Positions 49,098-60,000 of a DNA stretch of 60,000 nucleotides are shown here, in pieces. Below the pieces are notes generated by a model, which had not been told where the DNA came from, did not search any database, and saw nothing but the letters and a program-made list of their open reading frames with translations. The DNA comes from Nymphaea colorata. Taxonomy: Eukaryota; Streptophyta; Magnoliopsida; Nymphaeales; Nymphaeaceae. Position 1 is the stretch's first letter; the number at the start of each line of letters is the position of its first letter. The stretch lies in the NCBI RefSeq assembly GCF_008831285.2, contig NC_045139.1:7288204-7348203 (forward strand), written 5' to 3'. The translations under genes were made by a program, and so were the position numbers.

Positions 49098-50646
49098 CTA
49101 AGCTGAATATCCTACAGGAATCTTGATAAGGGAACCCTGAGGATCAATGGCTGGTTTACCCCATTTACTTAAAAAAGAGTCCTTATCCAAAGAACACAGC
49201 AGCCCTTCTGCGTCGTTTTCTTCTGCTTGGCAGCTGAATCACCACGGTCCACCGTGACTGCTGCATCAAACAGTCCTGATGAGGCAGGTCCTTTTTTTTT
49301 TTGTCTGTGTATGCAAAGGCTGATTAATGAACACGGCATGAAAATAATCTGGCACCAAAACGACTATCATTCTTGTCGAATTCACTTTCTTTCTCTTAAC
49401 CTATATGAGCAGATAAAGAAAGACAAGTGGTTCATTTCATTTTTCATAATTTCATCATGGCTACGTATCAAGAATCCAGAGCCACCTGAAAAGACTCAAG
49501 CAACCTATCTTGCCAGCGGATCTAAAGACGATAACCTAATAACTGATGGGGTGCTTCATCGCCTGCTGTGATCTGGCATGGTCTCCCAGCCAGTTAAGAG
49601 GTACAATCAAGCAATGAATCTTGAGATGTGACCAAGGAACAGCAAAAGATGGCTGAATACGTAAAGTCATAGCAATTATATGCCCACAATCTATATTCTG
49701 TGCTCAAAGTATCCATCAGCACAACAGCAGGAACAGGAAGTACTTGGTAACACAGACAAGCTTGAACGCAGAATGAAAATGATCTGACAAAATTTGGCAG
49801 CAACACATAAGCAGTTCAAATTATTCAATCTAACAATAGAAGATGAATAATATTAGATATGACGCAAATCAAGCATTCCTAGGAAACTTGCAAACTATGA
49901 GGACCTTCGACACTTTGGACTATAAAAGCCATTGATCTAAGAAGCATACTGATCCAGCACAAGCACAAGCTACTTGTTTAGCTGCTGAAGTGCTTGTGCC
50001 TTCACATGTTCTGCAATGTCTAGCTCATTTGCATTCAGGCGCCTCTGTGTATCTTTTGAAGCTCAAGCTCAACCTTCACATGCCAATGCCTATGTGCATC
50101 CAAAAGAAACCCAAACATACACTGTCAGTTGGCTAATTCTAACAAAAGAGTAGTTATTTTTCAAACGAAGATCCTTGATGTCATTAACAACAAATTAGTG
50201 TAGGAACTTCGGACATTTGTGTGCAAAATTTCAAAAAACAGAATCCAATACAATGCCAGCAGAAGGAATGAGGAGTCAGAAACATGAGCATACATATACG
50301 TTGGTTGTTACACACTCCACCAGCATATTACTTGGCAGTACAAGCAAAAAAATAGTACATGATTGACAAGAAAGGAAGCTACACTATACAGCGAAAGTTA
50401 ACTATGAAAATGAACATTAAAGTAAAAAAAAAAAAATCGGACAGAAGAGAACTGCTAATGCAACAAAAATTATTACTAGACCAAAGTTTAGATGTTCTTC
50501 TGAAGAGGCTTGCCAAGTTCTTCCAGAGCAGCAATGGACTTAGATCTGTTTCTACGAATGGCTGCCATCTGAAACATTTATAGTTTTCAATTGACCATTG
50601 ACAAGCTCAACGACCAGAAGATTTTGAACATTTGAAGGCAATTTTC
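49098..50646 (-). pseudogene. Unidentified gene fragment: three phase-compatible exon-like segments with one frameshift
   Basis: Three protein-like minus-strand segments have plausible splice sites. Segment 1 (50646-50556, acceptor GAGCAG, donor GTAGAA) reads KLPSNVQNLLVVELVNGQLK then TINVSDGSH. Segment 2 (50089-49974, acceptor CACATAG, donor GTAGCT) starts HWHVKVELELQ, then needs a one-base shift at the A4 run (50054-50057) to read KDTQRRLNANELDIAEHVKA and so on. Segment 3 (49233-49098, acceptor GATTCAG) reads on to SLIKIPVGYSA and a stop. Segment 1 joins segment 2 in phase, and segment 2 after the shift joins segment 3 in phase. No start or upstream exon was found and I do not recognise the family. 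It may be a decaying gene, a gene with a one-base assembly error, or chance. Confidence 0.3.
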
Positions 50647-51819
50647 CTGCTCATGCAATGTTGGAATTTGTCACATGGCTATCTTCTACAGCATCTTGGT
50701 TTGCCAAATAAACTAATCAAGAACGACTAAAGATTATTTGAAAGTTGAAACTAGACATTGAAAGAACAGATGTTAGAAAAATATTTTGCAACTTTACATA
50801 AGGAACATTTTAAAGCCCAAGTCACATTGGTACAGGCATGGGTTCGCGTACGCCAATGTGGTTAGGATACAGGAATTTTAGAAGATGAGGGTATGGAGTA
50901 TGGCAGGGCATACACACACACATATATACATGACATCTCACAAAATGTTCTAAACTAAAACAAAATCCATACAAAAAATTGATAGTCAATTTCATACTTC
51001 ATACAAATAACCCCATCAAACCCGGAATCGAAACAAACAGAAAAATCAGAAACAAAACAGCTGAAAACACAAAAGCTCAATCATTACAATCAAAATCGAC
51101 AACATTTGGGAAAAACATATAAAATACTAAAAAACCTAGCTTCAAAAAACAGACAAAATAGATTGCAGGCACGAAGGTCATGGCAAAGGGCAGTCGGCAA
51201 TGTGTTTAAAATGAAAAAGGGTTAATGCATTCTGTATCGGGTGATTCGGGTCTGACCAGGACCCGGTCCAGAACACATCATAATGCATCCCCATGCCTGC
51301 ATTGCTGTGTTGATATGCTGACACATTTACGGGACCATTCATGGTGTATCCAGCTCTACCAATAAATTTCTCACCCAGTTCTTACACAAAAATCCCAACA
51401 AAAAAAGAAGATTTCTCACTCAAATGTGATTCATTTTATTATTTCTGCCCCCAAGAACGTTTCTTATTCTAATGCAGTTCACTTCATTATTGGTCACTCT
51501 GTTTGCAAGTCAAGTAGTCAACTGCCCATATCACTGCCAAATGATGAGGCACATCTTTGGCCCCCACAGTGACCATTAGTTCCAATGTGAGGTCACCGTC
51601 AAACTTTAAGTGGTACAGCCGTACAGGAATGAGGATGGGCCAGCCAAGCAACAGCTGAACCTCAAGTTCAAACCCATCAGTAATCTGTTTCCACAACAAA
51701 GCTTGGTCTTCTAATGCCAATCACTGATACTAAATGAATTCATGTATAAATATTAAAGTACATGCTTATTTGTTCAGTAAAATGCTGCCAAGATGTGAAC
51801 ATACTGAACATAAATAGAG

Positions 51820-51857
<38 letters not shown>

Positions 51858-52430
51858 TTCTCTATTTATGTGGGCATGCTCTGTTCAGGTTTGGCTAAAA
51901 ACCATCATGTTTGAAAAAACACATTGGTCCCTGCTCACAGCAAGGACTTCTCAATCTTAACATGATCACGAAATGATAATAAAGTCAAATACAACCTCGA
52001 TTTGTTGGCTATGAGCTGATGAACAAGCCAACCTCAAGCAAGCAACAGGAAGCTTCATCACTAAACTAGCCTCAGTAACATTGGACCAAAGCCCTCATGA
52101 CAGTAATTCAACCAAGTTACATGACAGATAAATCGTCTCGTCCATGTTTTCAACTAACAACTGCCAACAGAAAAAAAAAAAGGAAAGGAAAAACTACTTT
52201 CACTAACCCAGCTAGTACAAGCAAGTACAATTTGGTCCCTTGAGTTACAGAAGTATTAGAACAACAGGAAATGTCCAAAAGAACTCAAGTTACTGAAAGT
52301 CACAACTGAAAAGCAAAATACATTGATCTTTCCCGCATATTTATAAATTTGTCTGTGAAAAAGCCCAAGAGATTGATGAGCTTCAGAGCCCATCTCATGT
52401 GTGATTCAATGATCAAATAGACCTGAAAGC
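50647..52430. other. Spacer between the unidentified fragment and KCR1
   Basis: The right part is the presumed KCR1 3' UTR. A 77-codon minus-strand ORF (51487-51720) matches no family I recognise. A (TA)n tract within a perfect inverted repeat lies at 51809-51870. A CGGGTGATTCGGGTCTGACC-like repeat occurs at about 51235-51300. Nothing else stands out. Confidence 0.5.
51809..51870. repeat. Perfect 14-bp inverted repeat flanking a (TA)n tract
   Basis: CATAAATAGAGAAC (51809-51822) and its exact reverse complement GTTCTCTATTTATG (51857-51870) enclose a TA tract of about 33 bases. The whole can fold as one long hairpin. It may be a MITE remnant expanded at its centre. Confidence 0.85.
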
Positions 52431-55400
52431 TTATTCCTTCTTCCTTGAATCTTTAGCCTGACCTCTCTTACGGATGGCAAGGCAGAACTTCAGACGCCAT
52501 GCATCAATGGCAGATTCAGGCAGTAAGCTTGCCAGAAGCCATAGAACAGAATGCGGCCAATAGGGTGTACACCGTGGTTCATAGCCAACCCAACGCAAGG
52601 CAGACCGAGCATAAGTATCAGCAGATGGTACAAGCAGTGAAGACTTTCTGATGGATGCCATTTTGGTAGCTACATATAGTGGAACCTTCATCCAAATGAA
52701 AAAGTGGGTCAATTATAGAGCAAAACCAAAACAACATACACAATCTCTCTTGCTATTATAGAACCTTAAGATCTACCACTACAATTTTTTCCATCTCCAC
52801 CGAAATCTAGGAAGAAACACAAAAAATGGTTGAGAGTATTGACCAAAAAGATTTAAAGACAGGGTTATAATAACTTGTGCTCCAAAATATAGTCAAAGGA
52901 ACAAATAAGAATCCCCTTTGTTTTCTTCTTCATAAGACAGATATAGGATCTATGGAGCAATTATTTAGAAGCTAGGCATTCCATGAGATAGACCCCTAAG
53001 AAGGACCACATGGGCCTATCAGGAGACTACTCAATACCAGCAAAAAAGAAAAAAAGATAAGATAAGATAAAGATACAAAAGAAGAAAAATAACAAGGAAA
53101 ATAGGAAGAAAAATATGAAGACGAAACAGGAGAATGTGGCAAAGTACAACATTGAAAAAGGAGCAACGTGGGGTTCTCAGAACCACCCTCCAGCCCATCA
53201 GAAGATCATATGCACCAATATTACAACAAATTAAATTATTCAAATTACAAAGTAACAACAAAAAATTAGTTAGAAATCCATTAAATGAAATTCATAACTA
53301 GAATTGATATAAAAGATATTACATCCCCATATCTAAGATGGTTTATGCATGTTGCAATATTGAGACTAGTATAGAACACAGACATGATGCAGGAAAGCAA
53401 TCAGGCACTAAAGACAAGATAGTAAACAGTTCTTTGGGAACAAGAAATTTTTGAAGTTACATAGAGACTAAATATGCTTGCCAACATTGTGAGGCACGTA
53501 TGGAAGTACAATTGTCCACAGAGTACCTAATATGTATGTGACTGCTAAAGGCACTTCCCGTTAAAAACAAGAAGAGCTTTTCACCTGCCCTGTGCAAGAG
53601 ATGCCAAAACTCGGATGCCCATGGACCCTAACGAATATCATGAGAAGAGAGGTGTCTCTACCTCGAGTGGTGTCTTGTGTGATACTAACCAGCAGCCTCA
53701 GAAACAATAAATTTTGTCTGGAGCAAATAATTTGTTATGGGAAAAGCTGTAAATTTTCCCTCCTATAAAGAAACCAACTGGTATGCAAAGTCCAAGGCTT
53801 AAAGATATCAAATGAAATTATGCTAGAGTTTCGTTACTTCAGATGAAGTTATAAAGATGTGTTTCATCCTTACCTGTGTGACTTCACTAGAAATTCTAAG
53901 ATGAAGGAAACATAGTTTAAACTTTAAACTAATTTCAGACTTTTAGCCTTTTAGTAAGCTTTACCATGAACATCTAAGCTCAGACTGTGCAGAGTTAGGC
54001 ATTGATTAAAGAAACCAGGAAATACTGGGTTGCTGGTAGAAGTTCTAGTTTTAATTTGATCATCACACAGATGGTTCATCTTAGTCTGGTAGCCATAGGC
54101 TCTCATTGATGCATAAGACACAGCACTAGTCTTGCACTAACAAGGAATCGGGACTAAGAAATCGTCAGCAGAAAGCTTCTCTTACGAAAATGTGTTCCAT
54201 TTATAAAGATGCAGCTAGCCATCTTAGTTCCTGTATAGAAAAATAACCGTGACAGCAAACAAAGAACAACTAAAGAGCATGAAATCCAATAAGACAGCCA
54301 AAAAAAGCAAAAGAAATTGGAGCTGAAAAAAAAAATTAGGCAGCATTTTGTGTAAGAAAGAAATAAAAAAAGCACCTGGCACTGCACGTCTATCCCGCTA
54401 CCCTTGTATTCGACATATAGGCACCTTGACAGCTGATCAACGTAGCTGGATACATCCCAATCATCCAATAAATCAGTCTTACCATAGAATTAGTGAACTC
54501 AACAACATATTTTGTCCATAATACACTAAAATATCTTCCCCGATCATGATGTTCTTAGCGTCAATACACCATAAACTAAAAAACCTAAAGAAGCATAGGG
54601 ATCCAAAAATGCATAAATTTCAGCAATTAAAAGATGCCAACTCGTAAGCAAGATAGCAGGAAAAATAACATAAATTAATTTCCAATAGTCCACATACTTA
54701 CCTAAAGAACGCTAACAAAAAATGAATCATATAACATATTGCCCTGAACCAACAAAATCAGAAGAACAAAGAAAAGAAGAAACTCGAAGACTTACGCCTT
54801 TGTGGCAGCATATACAGAGTAGAGGGGATCCGAAGGGATGACAATGGAAGCGCCGGAACCAATATTGACAATCGCTCCCTTCTTTTTCTTCAGCATCACC
54901 GGCAACACGGCCTGAGTGACCTTGCTGGTTCCTTCCACGTTGACCTTGATCAGATTGTTCAACAACTGGGGATCAACCTCGTGGTAAAATCTGGCATACG
55001 GATACGAGACACCTGCGTTGTTGATCAAAATCCCAACATCCAAACCATCAATCTCCTTCTCCATTCTCTTAATGCCTTCGTGGAGGTCACCAGCGAAATC
55101 GACAACGGCAGTCCTGACTTCCACCTTGGGGTACTTGGACTTCAACCCGCCGGAGACCTCCTCGAGTTTCTCCGGGTTCCGGCCGACGAGCACCACGTTG
55201 AGGCCTTTCCTAGCAAGCTGGAACGCGAAGGCCTTGCCTATACCATCAGTGCAGCCGGTTATCACAGCCCACGAGCCATACTTCTTAAGGTTCTTTCCAG
55301 GTCTCAGGAAAGTGATCCACACCCAATTCGCAGCATAAATCAGATTCTTCAAAACCAGAAGAGAACCAATAGCAACCAGCACACTAAACCAGAGTGGCTG

Positions 55401-55436
55401 CTTAAGCATATCGTGAACGATCACAGGGCACCCCAT
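52431..55436 (-). CDS. KCR1: Very-long-chain 3-ketoacyl-CoA reductase (KCR1), three exons
   Basis: KCR1 is the short-chain dehydrogenase of the endoplasmic-reticulum fatty acid elongase. It reduces 3-ketoacyl-CoA with NADPH, the second step in making very-long-chain acyl chains for waxes, sphingolipids and storage lipids. Exons: 55436-54796, 54445-54376 and 52685-52431, in phase, giving 321 residues, close to the 318 of the Arabidopsis protein as I recall it. An N-terminal hydrophobic segment (about 16-37) precedes the cofactor motif TGCTDGIG (60-67). NNAG is at 139-142, the likely catalytic Ser at 194 (NIGSGAS) and YAATK at 209-213. Exon 2 supplies [20 protein letters not shown] and exon 3 [16 protein letters not shown]. 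The C-terminus, DSRKKE, is basic like the ER-retention tails of this family. The leader is CT-rich on the coding strand. All catalytic residues are present. Confidence 0.95.
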
Positions 55437-58394
55437 TCTCGTGCCCCCAGCTGCCCTTTTCTTCCTCCTCTCTTCCTTTGCTCTGGATCTCAGTTGGATC
55501 TCAACAAGGAAAGAGAGAGAGCGAGAAGAGGAGAGACGGAGAGAGAAGGGAAAGCAGAAAAGTCTGCGTGCATGACGGATGGCAGCAGATAGGGGGTTTT
55601 AATTAACAAAAAATTTCCATTCAAGCGTTGCAGATTTTGCACTGAATCCTAAAAGAGACCTCACCATCAAGAATTTTTCAGTGATAAGGTCATAGGTTCT
55701 TTACAAACAGTCAAACAAGAGCACTGAAATCTCGATATAAATTACTAATCTTCATGAAGACAAGTTGCCAATCTAGCATCCTAAATATTATCATAACGAC
55801 CAAGAAAAGTTATAAAGATTACTAACACAAAAGACCGGAAATCAAGTCTCAACCAAAACGTGAGTTTCATTGCTCCTAACTTGTTAATAATTGAACAAAG
55901 CTCAAGGAATTATCTATTTCTTTGTCAAAAAAAGCCAGTTCATTCTTTTTTGTAGGATTTTTTATTGCCATCTTATGCAGATCAGCATCTTTCTTTTGAA
56001 CTTCATGGGCATCACTTGTTTAACAAAAAAAATTGACCTGTTCCATGAAACTATAAGAAATCCGGGCCCTAAATAAAAGTTCATCCTCTTTATTATGCAG
56101 TTGGATCAGAGGCCGTTGGGCTGCATTTATTTACTTTGTATTCTTTTTCTTGCTCATTTTTGTACGTTGGAAGCACTGAGATGAGAGAATTCACATGGGA
56201 CTGCTCATTCTTTATTTCCTCCTCTGCAGATTCTGTAATCAGCAAGTTTTCATTTTTCCTTGCATATAGTCCCAGAGGCCAAACACAAATTTGAAACTTT
56301 ACAAATTATTTTCAATTACTATACGTGTCTTCATTTTCATTAAAAAACAAAACAAATCACAGAGAATTTAATGGAAATGTCTCCTGAGAGGTAAACTCGG
56401 ATCTACCTAGCACACTAGAGTGCCTAGTAAAAATGGATGAATGGAGAAAGAATCCAAGTTAAAAAATTTGGAAGTTTGACCGAGTCTTCATTTCAAGTTT
56501 TCAACACCCTTCATCATTTTCTAAACCATCACTCTCTTAATTGTGACAGGTAAAAATTATTAACTTTGGTCCGGGGGGGCCAAGGTAGCTCAGAAACTTA
56601 TTTTATAATCTTATTGAGTCTTCTTTCTTTTGTTTACTACTTTCCAAACTGTCAGCGTTTACATCATCATCACCATCCTCATGCCATGAGAGAAAGAAAA
56701 AGGATTTTGTTGCCTGAATTTGACTTGATTCAATTCCATTTAGTAAGATTTGGATGCGAATACTGTTTTTTTTTTCTTGGGAAAACTCAATTCAAATTGT
56801 ACTTTGAAAATCTGGCCGCATCTGTACCAATCAGATCCAAATTTCTTTGCCATATCAGCTTAAATGGATTAAAACTCATATCCAAAATCGGGTATATCTG
56901 ATTCGTTTTTTTAGCTAGAACTAATGAAATTGCTAAGAATAATTAAAATTGGTCTAAATAGTCAGTCCCATATTGTCAATTAAAGGCCAAGATCCAAGTC
57001 AGGTGGTGGGATTTGGGTGGGTGGGAGTTGATAAGAGTAGATGAGCTAAGAAACGGGAGGAACTCCCAACAGCACATGGGCACTCGTTGGGCTCCATTTT
57101 GGTGGCCTACTGCAGAGACAGATCTGCCAACGCCACCTTCTTTTAACTGCCCGGCCGCAGGAAATGGAGGGTCATTTGACCTCGATCAATGAGTTGGATC
57201 TGGATCTTGGTTTTATCAAATCCATGCAGCTGTGGTGATAGATCTGCTTCCAAATTCGAGGTGACACTATTAGATCTGCAAACAGATTGAAAATTGAAAA
57301 AAAAATCAGTTCATGTAACTAAATATGTGTCTGAAAATTCTGTGGTACTACAAAAAGTGCCCAAGAAGAGTATCGTATCTGAGGGAAAGTGGCGAAGAAA
57401 GATGAAGTTTTCAAGGGGACTACTTTTGGTTCAGACATGATCTGATCTTAAAGAACCAAACCGAATCCGGCTTATCAAATTCGATTCTATTCTCATGATC
57501 ATTTTGTAGATGGGATGACATGTGGCTCAGATACCCGATTGAAGTTCGATCCTTTTGCACCCCTGGACCCGATAATCCGGTACTTCTCCTCATCTGAAGT
57601 CTAATGTTTGCAGCTTACTTTTCATGCTGAAAAGGATTTGAAAAGATACATTTTGGATCTTTTATTTGACGCGTTACATAATTGATCCTTGTACGTAACT
57701 AATATGAAAAGTATGTCTTGGTTGCTTATTAGAACGAGAGGCTTGAGTCATTGTTCGTTAGTGCCCCTTGTATAGATAAGTGAGAGATCTGGGCCTCTGG
57801 GGAGTTCAGAAATTCACCTGTTAGTAAAATTTTCGCATGTTCGAATATCCTGGTAATGCTTGTTTGCTAGATAGATGGAACATGGTTTGCTCTGATTTGC
57901 TACAAGCTTTTCAGATGATTTGTTTATTACCTTATTTTCTGAATCTAGGTTGATTTTCGAACCAATTCACTGGATCTATATTATAAGATCTGAAATCAGC
58001 CTGAGATACCTTCATTCCATCAAACAAGTGCATCTTTAAAGATGGGAGGGTCTCCATTCACACGTAATGATCCAGATCCAAGAACAAGTCTGAAAGATGA
58101 AAATGCATTTCCTAGTAAATTATCTAATTTTGGTTCTCTTTTCGCTTTTTGAAAGCAGGAGCTGCAATGGTTGCAGGATGTTCCTTCTACTTGTATGGAC
58201 CGATGCACTTACCAGCTTTGATTGTTACACAGAACAAGGCTACCAAGTCCAGCCTATGGGGAAGGAAATGAACGCTCATGTAGATAATGTATTTGAACAA
58301 GGTTTTGTTACTAACATGTTTGCTTTTACTGTAGATAATGTAGTTTGGTTCGAAACTCTTACCATTTTCATGCTTGGGCATACCTCAAAAGTCC

Positions 58395-58590
58395 AAAACC
58401 CCTCTCATTTCCTCCTACTTCTGAGGTTCAGGGCTACTTCAGGACCTGGGTGGGAAGTGATACACTGTTAACTAGAGTATCATGCATATACCATTTGCAG
58501 TATAAAGGAGTAGCACTTATAAAAATCGAATTGATGACTAGACTTTTACCAGCCCATCAGTCCGACCAACTACGTTCTGCTCTATAATTT
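58395..58590 (-). repeat. Dispersed repeat family C, copy 2 (reversed relative to 10690-10960)
   Basis: On the minus strand it reads 'gtagttggtcggactg', 'ggtaaaagtctagtcatcaa', 'actgcaaatggtatatgcat' and 'gaggaaatgagagg', in the same order as the copy in the transporter intron. Confidence 0.45.
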
Positions 58591-58649
58591 TTTAATGGAA
58601 TCCAAGTTGAGGAAGATAAATTGAACTAGTGCAGATCCATATAGCGGTA

Positions 58650-58878
58650 GAGAAAGAAAGAGAGAGAGAAAAAAAAAAAAGAGAAGAGAGAGAGACAAAA
58701 ACCGGTCCACTTGACCTCATAATGGCACCCCTAATCTCAAGATCAACACTCCTCAATACCATTAGGATATAGCACACTTCAGGAATTGAACTGAGAACGT
58801 GGCTATAACATGCCACCCAACCTGATTGGTTGCCCCACCCAGCACTTGGTGGAGAGAGAGAGAGAGAGAAAGAGAGAG
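58650..58878. repeat. GA-rich microsatellites
   Basis: Interrupted GA/A tracts at 58650-58695 and 58852-58878 flank about 150 bases of unique-looking sequence. Confidence 0.85.
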
Positions 58879-60000
58879 TTTTCATTTTTTACATCCCTTA
58901 CCCCACTTCAACTGGTGTAGACCTAAAGATACAATCTACTTCCACTTTGATTGGCACCTATAAAGGGATGCTCAATTAACTTATACATTGAAGTATATCT
59001 AGTTCCAACCACGTTATAATTGGACCAGCATATGCATTAAATTGTGTAACACTAGCCTTCCCGGTTCTACCGTTCATGGCTACCTAACTTAAACCAAGGA
59101 GTCCCTAAAAGTATGCACCTCCCCAACAACTAACTCATCGAATTATACATTTCAAAGCTATCACTTTCATATCATATAAAGATCCAGCTAGAGTAACTAA
59201 AATTAGGTTGCCCATGTGAAACTCTTGTTTGGGTTGCCATGTCCTAAACCCTACAATTTTCCAAGTGAAGAATTAAAGAACCAGGAGAATGATGCCCATC
59301 ATATTTTTTATTTTGAAAATTACGGAAAGGTTTCATCAAGCCATCGAGGACAACCAACTTGGATGGTCATGATGCAACTTATTCTTTCAGTTCAAGGCAA
59401 AGTCCTACTACTTTTAGCTAAGCAGTGAATGAAATTGGTCTGTGTAATAGATGTCAAAGGAACTGCATAGAATGTGCGGACAAGATAATAACTGCCAATT
59501 TTAGGAGCCTCAACAAAATGCCAATCAGGTTGCTTATCCTTCCGGTGTCGTCCCTGTAAGGAAAGCACAGTTCATACCAACCACATTACCACCTGATTGG
59601 CGCAAAAGAGAGTGTTGGACAGAGTTTTTCAGGATGGCGTTGTCCCATCATCTCTCTTGTTAGTGATCATTGATCAATTTGGTGATTAGTTTCCAATTCA
59701 AGATCGATGGCAGCACATCTACCTCCTTTTAAAACAGCAATCCAATTGTCCATCTGCCAGGCGACCTTTCCTACACGTTTCCTGCCCATATGAAGCTTCC
59801 ATCCACCCTACACGATGAAAAACCTGTGATCCATCTAATGCTGCCAGTGCTAGAGACAGCAAAAGAGGTTCACAGTTTTTTGGTTCATGGGTGATAAAAA
59901 TCTACTCACCAATTTCTCATCCATCGCTTGTTTTCAATAGCTGAAGCCCAAGGCCCAAGATAGAATAGTTTGTTACTGAATCTACCACAAAGATTGAGGC

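Larger units (their letters stand above)
55437..60000. other. Region upstream of KCR1 to the right window edge
   Basis: Bases 55437 to about 55650 are the KCR1 leader and promoter. Further right are GATTC-type degenerate repeat (56700-56900), a family C repeat (58395-58590, reversed), and GA-rich tracts (58650-58695 and 58852-58878). At 59450-60000 several short reading frames with splice-like borders occur on both strands, but they do not join in consistent phase, so no gene is called. Otherwise I see nothing recognisable. Confidence 0.5.

Noticed and set aside
49227-49571. 114-codon plus-strand ORF
   Set aside because: It overlaps the exon-like segment on the minus strand and contains a poly(Phe) artefact from a T run.
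51487-51720. 77-codon minus-strand ORF between KCR1 and the unidentified fragment
   Set aside because: It could be an upstream exon of that fragment, but I found no splice borders linking it and no family resemblance.
54981-55592. 203-codon plus-strand ORF antisense to KCR1 exon 1
   Set aside because: It is an antisense shadow of a well-supported coding exon.

Overview
The window is nuclear DNA of a flowering plant; the species cannot be named from sequence alone. The genes are plant families (ERD6-like sugar transporter, plant-type NBP35, R2R3-MYB, KCR1). They carry GT-AG introns from under 100 bp to 3.3 kb and sit in AT-rich DNA full of microsatellites and short dispersed repeats. I rebuilt exon structures by hand from splice sites, reading phase and family similarity; no transcript data were available.

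Layout. 1-107 (+) is the last-exon tail of an ERD6-like transporter gene that starts left of the window. 4523-14500 (+) is a complete second copy: 18 exons, 467 residues, no stop or frameshift. The two copies are a direct tandem duplication offset by about 14.39 kb that also duplicated their 3' flanks (108 to about 1860, and 14501 to about 15790). 19665-19916 (+) is a possible small Gln-rich protein gene. 23333-27875 (-) is NBP35, a cytosolic Fe-S cluster scaffold P-loop NTPase, in three exons. 40820-41985 (-) is a three-exon R2R3-MYB factor. 49098-50646 (-) holds three phase-compatible, protein-like segments of an unidentified gene, broken by one frameshift. 52431-55436 (-) is KCR1, the 3-ketoacyl-CoA reductase of very-long-chain fatty acid elongation. 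The rest (about 28-40 kb, 42-49 kb and 55.5-60 kb) is mostly repeat-derived spacer.

The genes serve unrelated housekeeping or regulatory roles: sugar transport, Fe-S assembly, transcription, lipid elongation. The only clear gene-to-gene relation is the ERD6-like tandem pair. The complete copy has lost the helix-7 QQ...N signature that contacts sugar in this superfamily, which raises the question of an altered substrate.

Repeats. At least eight copies of a SINE-like family were recognised, three in the orientation that shows tRNA-like A/B boxes and one with a 10-bp target duplication. Also present are a second dispersed family (five copies), two Tourist-like MITE candidates, an inverted pair of repeats near 10.8 and 58.5 kb, several small tandem duplications and many (TA)n/(GA)n tracts, one centred in a perfect 14-bp inverted repeat. 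I found no CRISPR, rRNA or convincing tRNA gene, and no wholly new system. The most unusual items are the transporter's altered substrate motif, the frameshifted candidate gene beside KCR1, and the SINE-like family.
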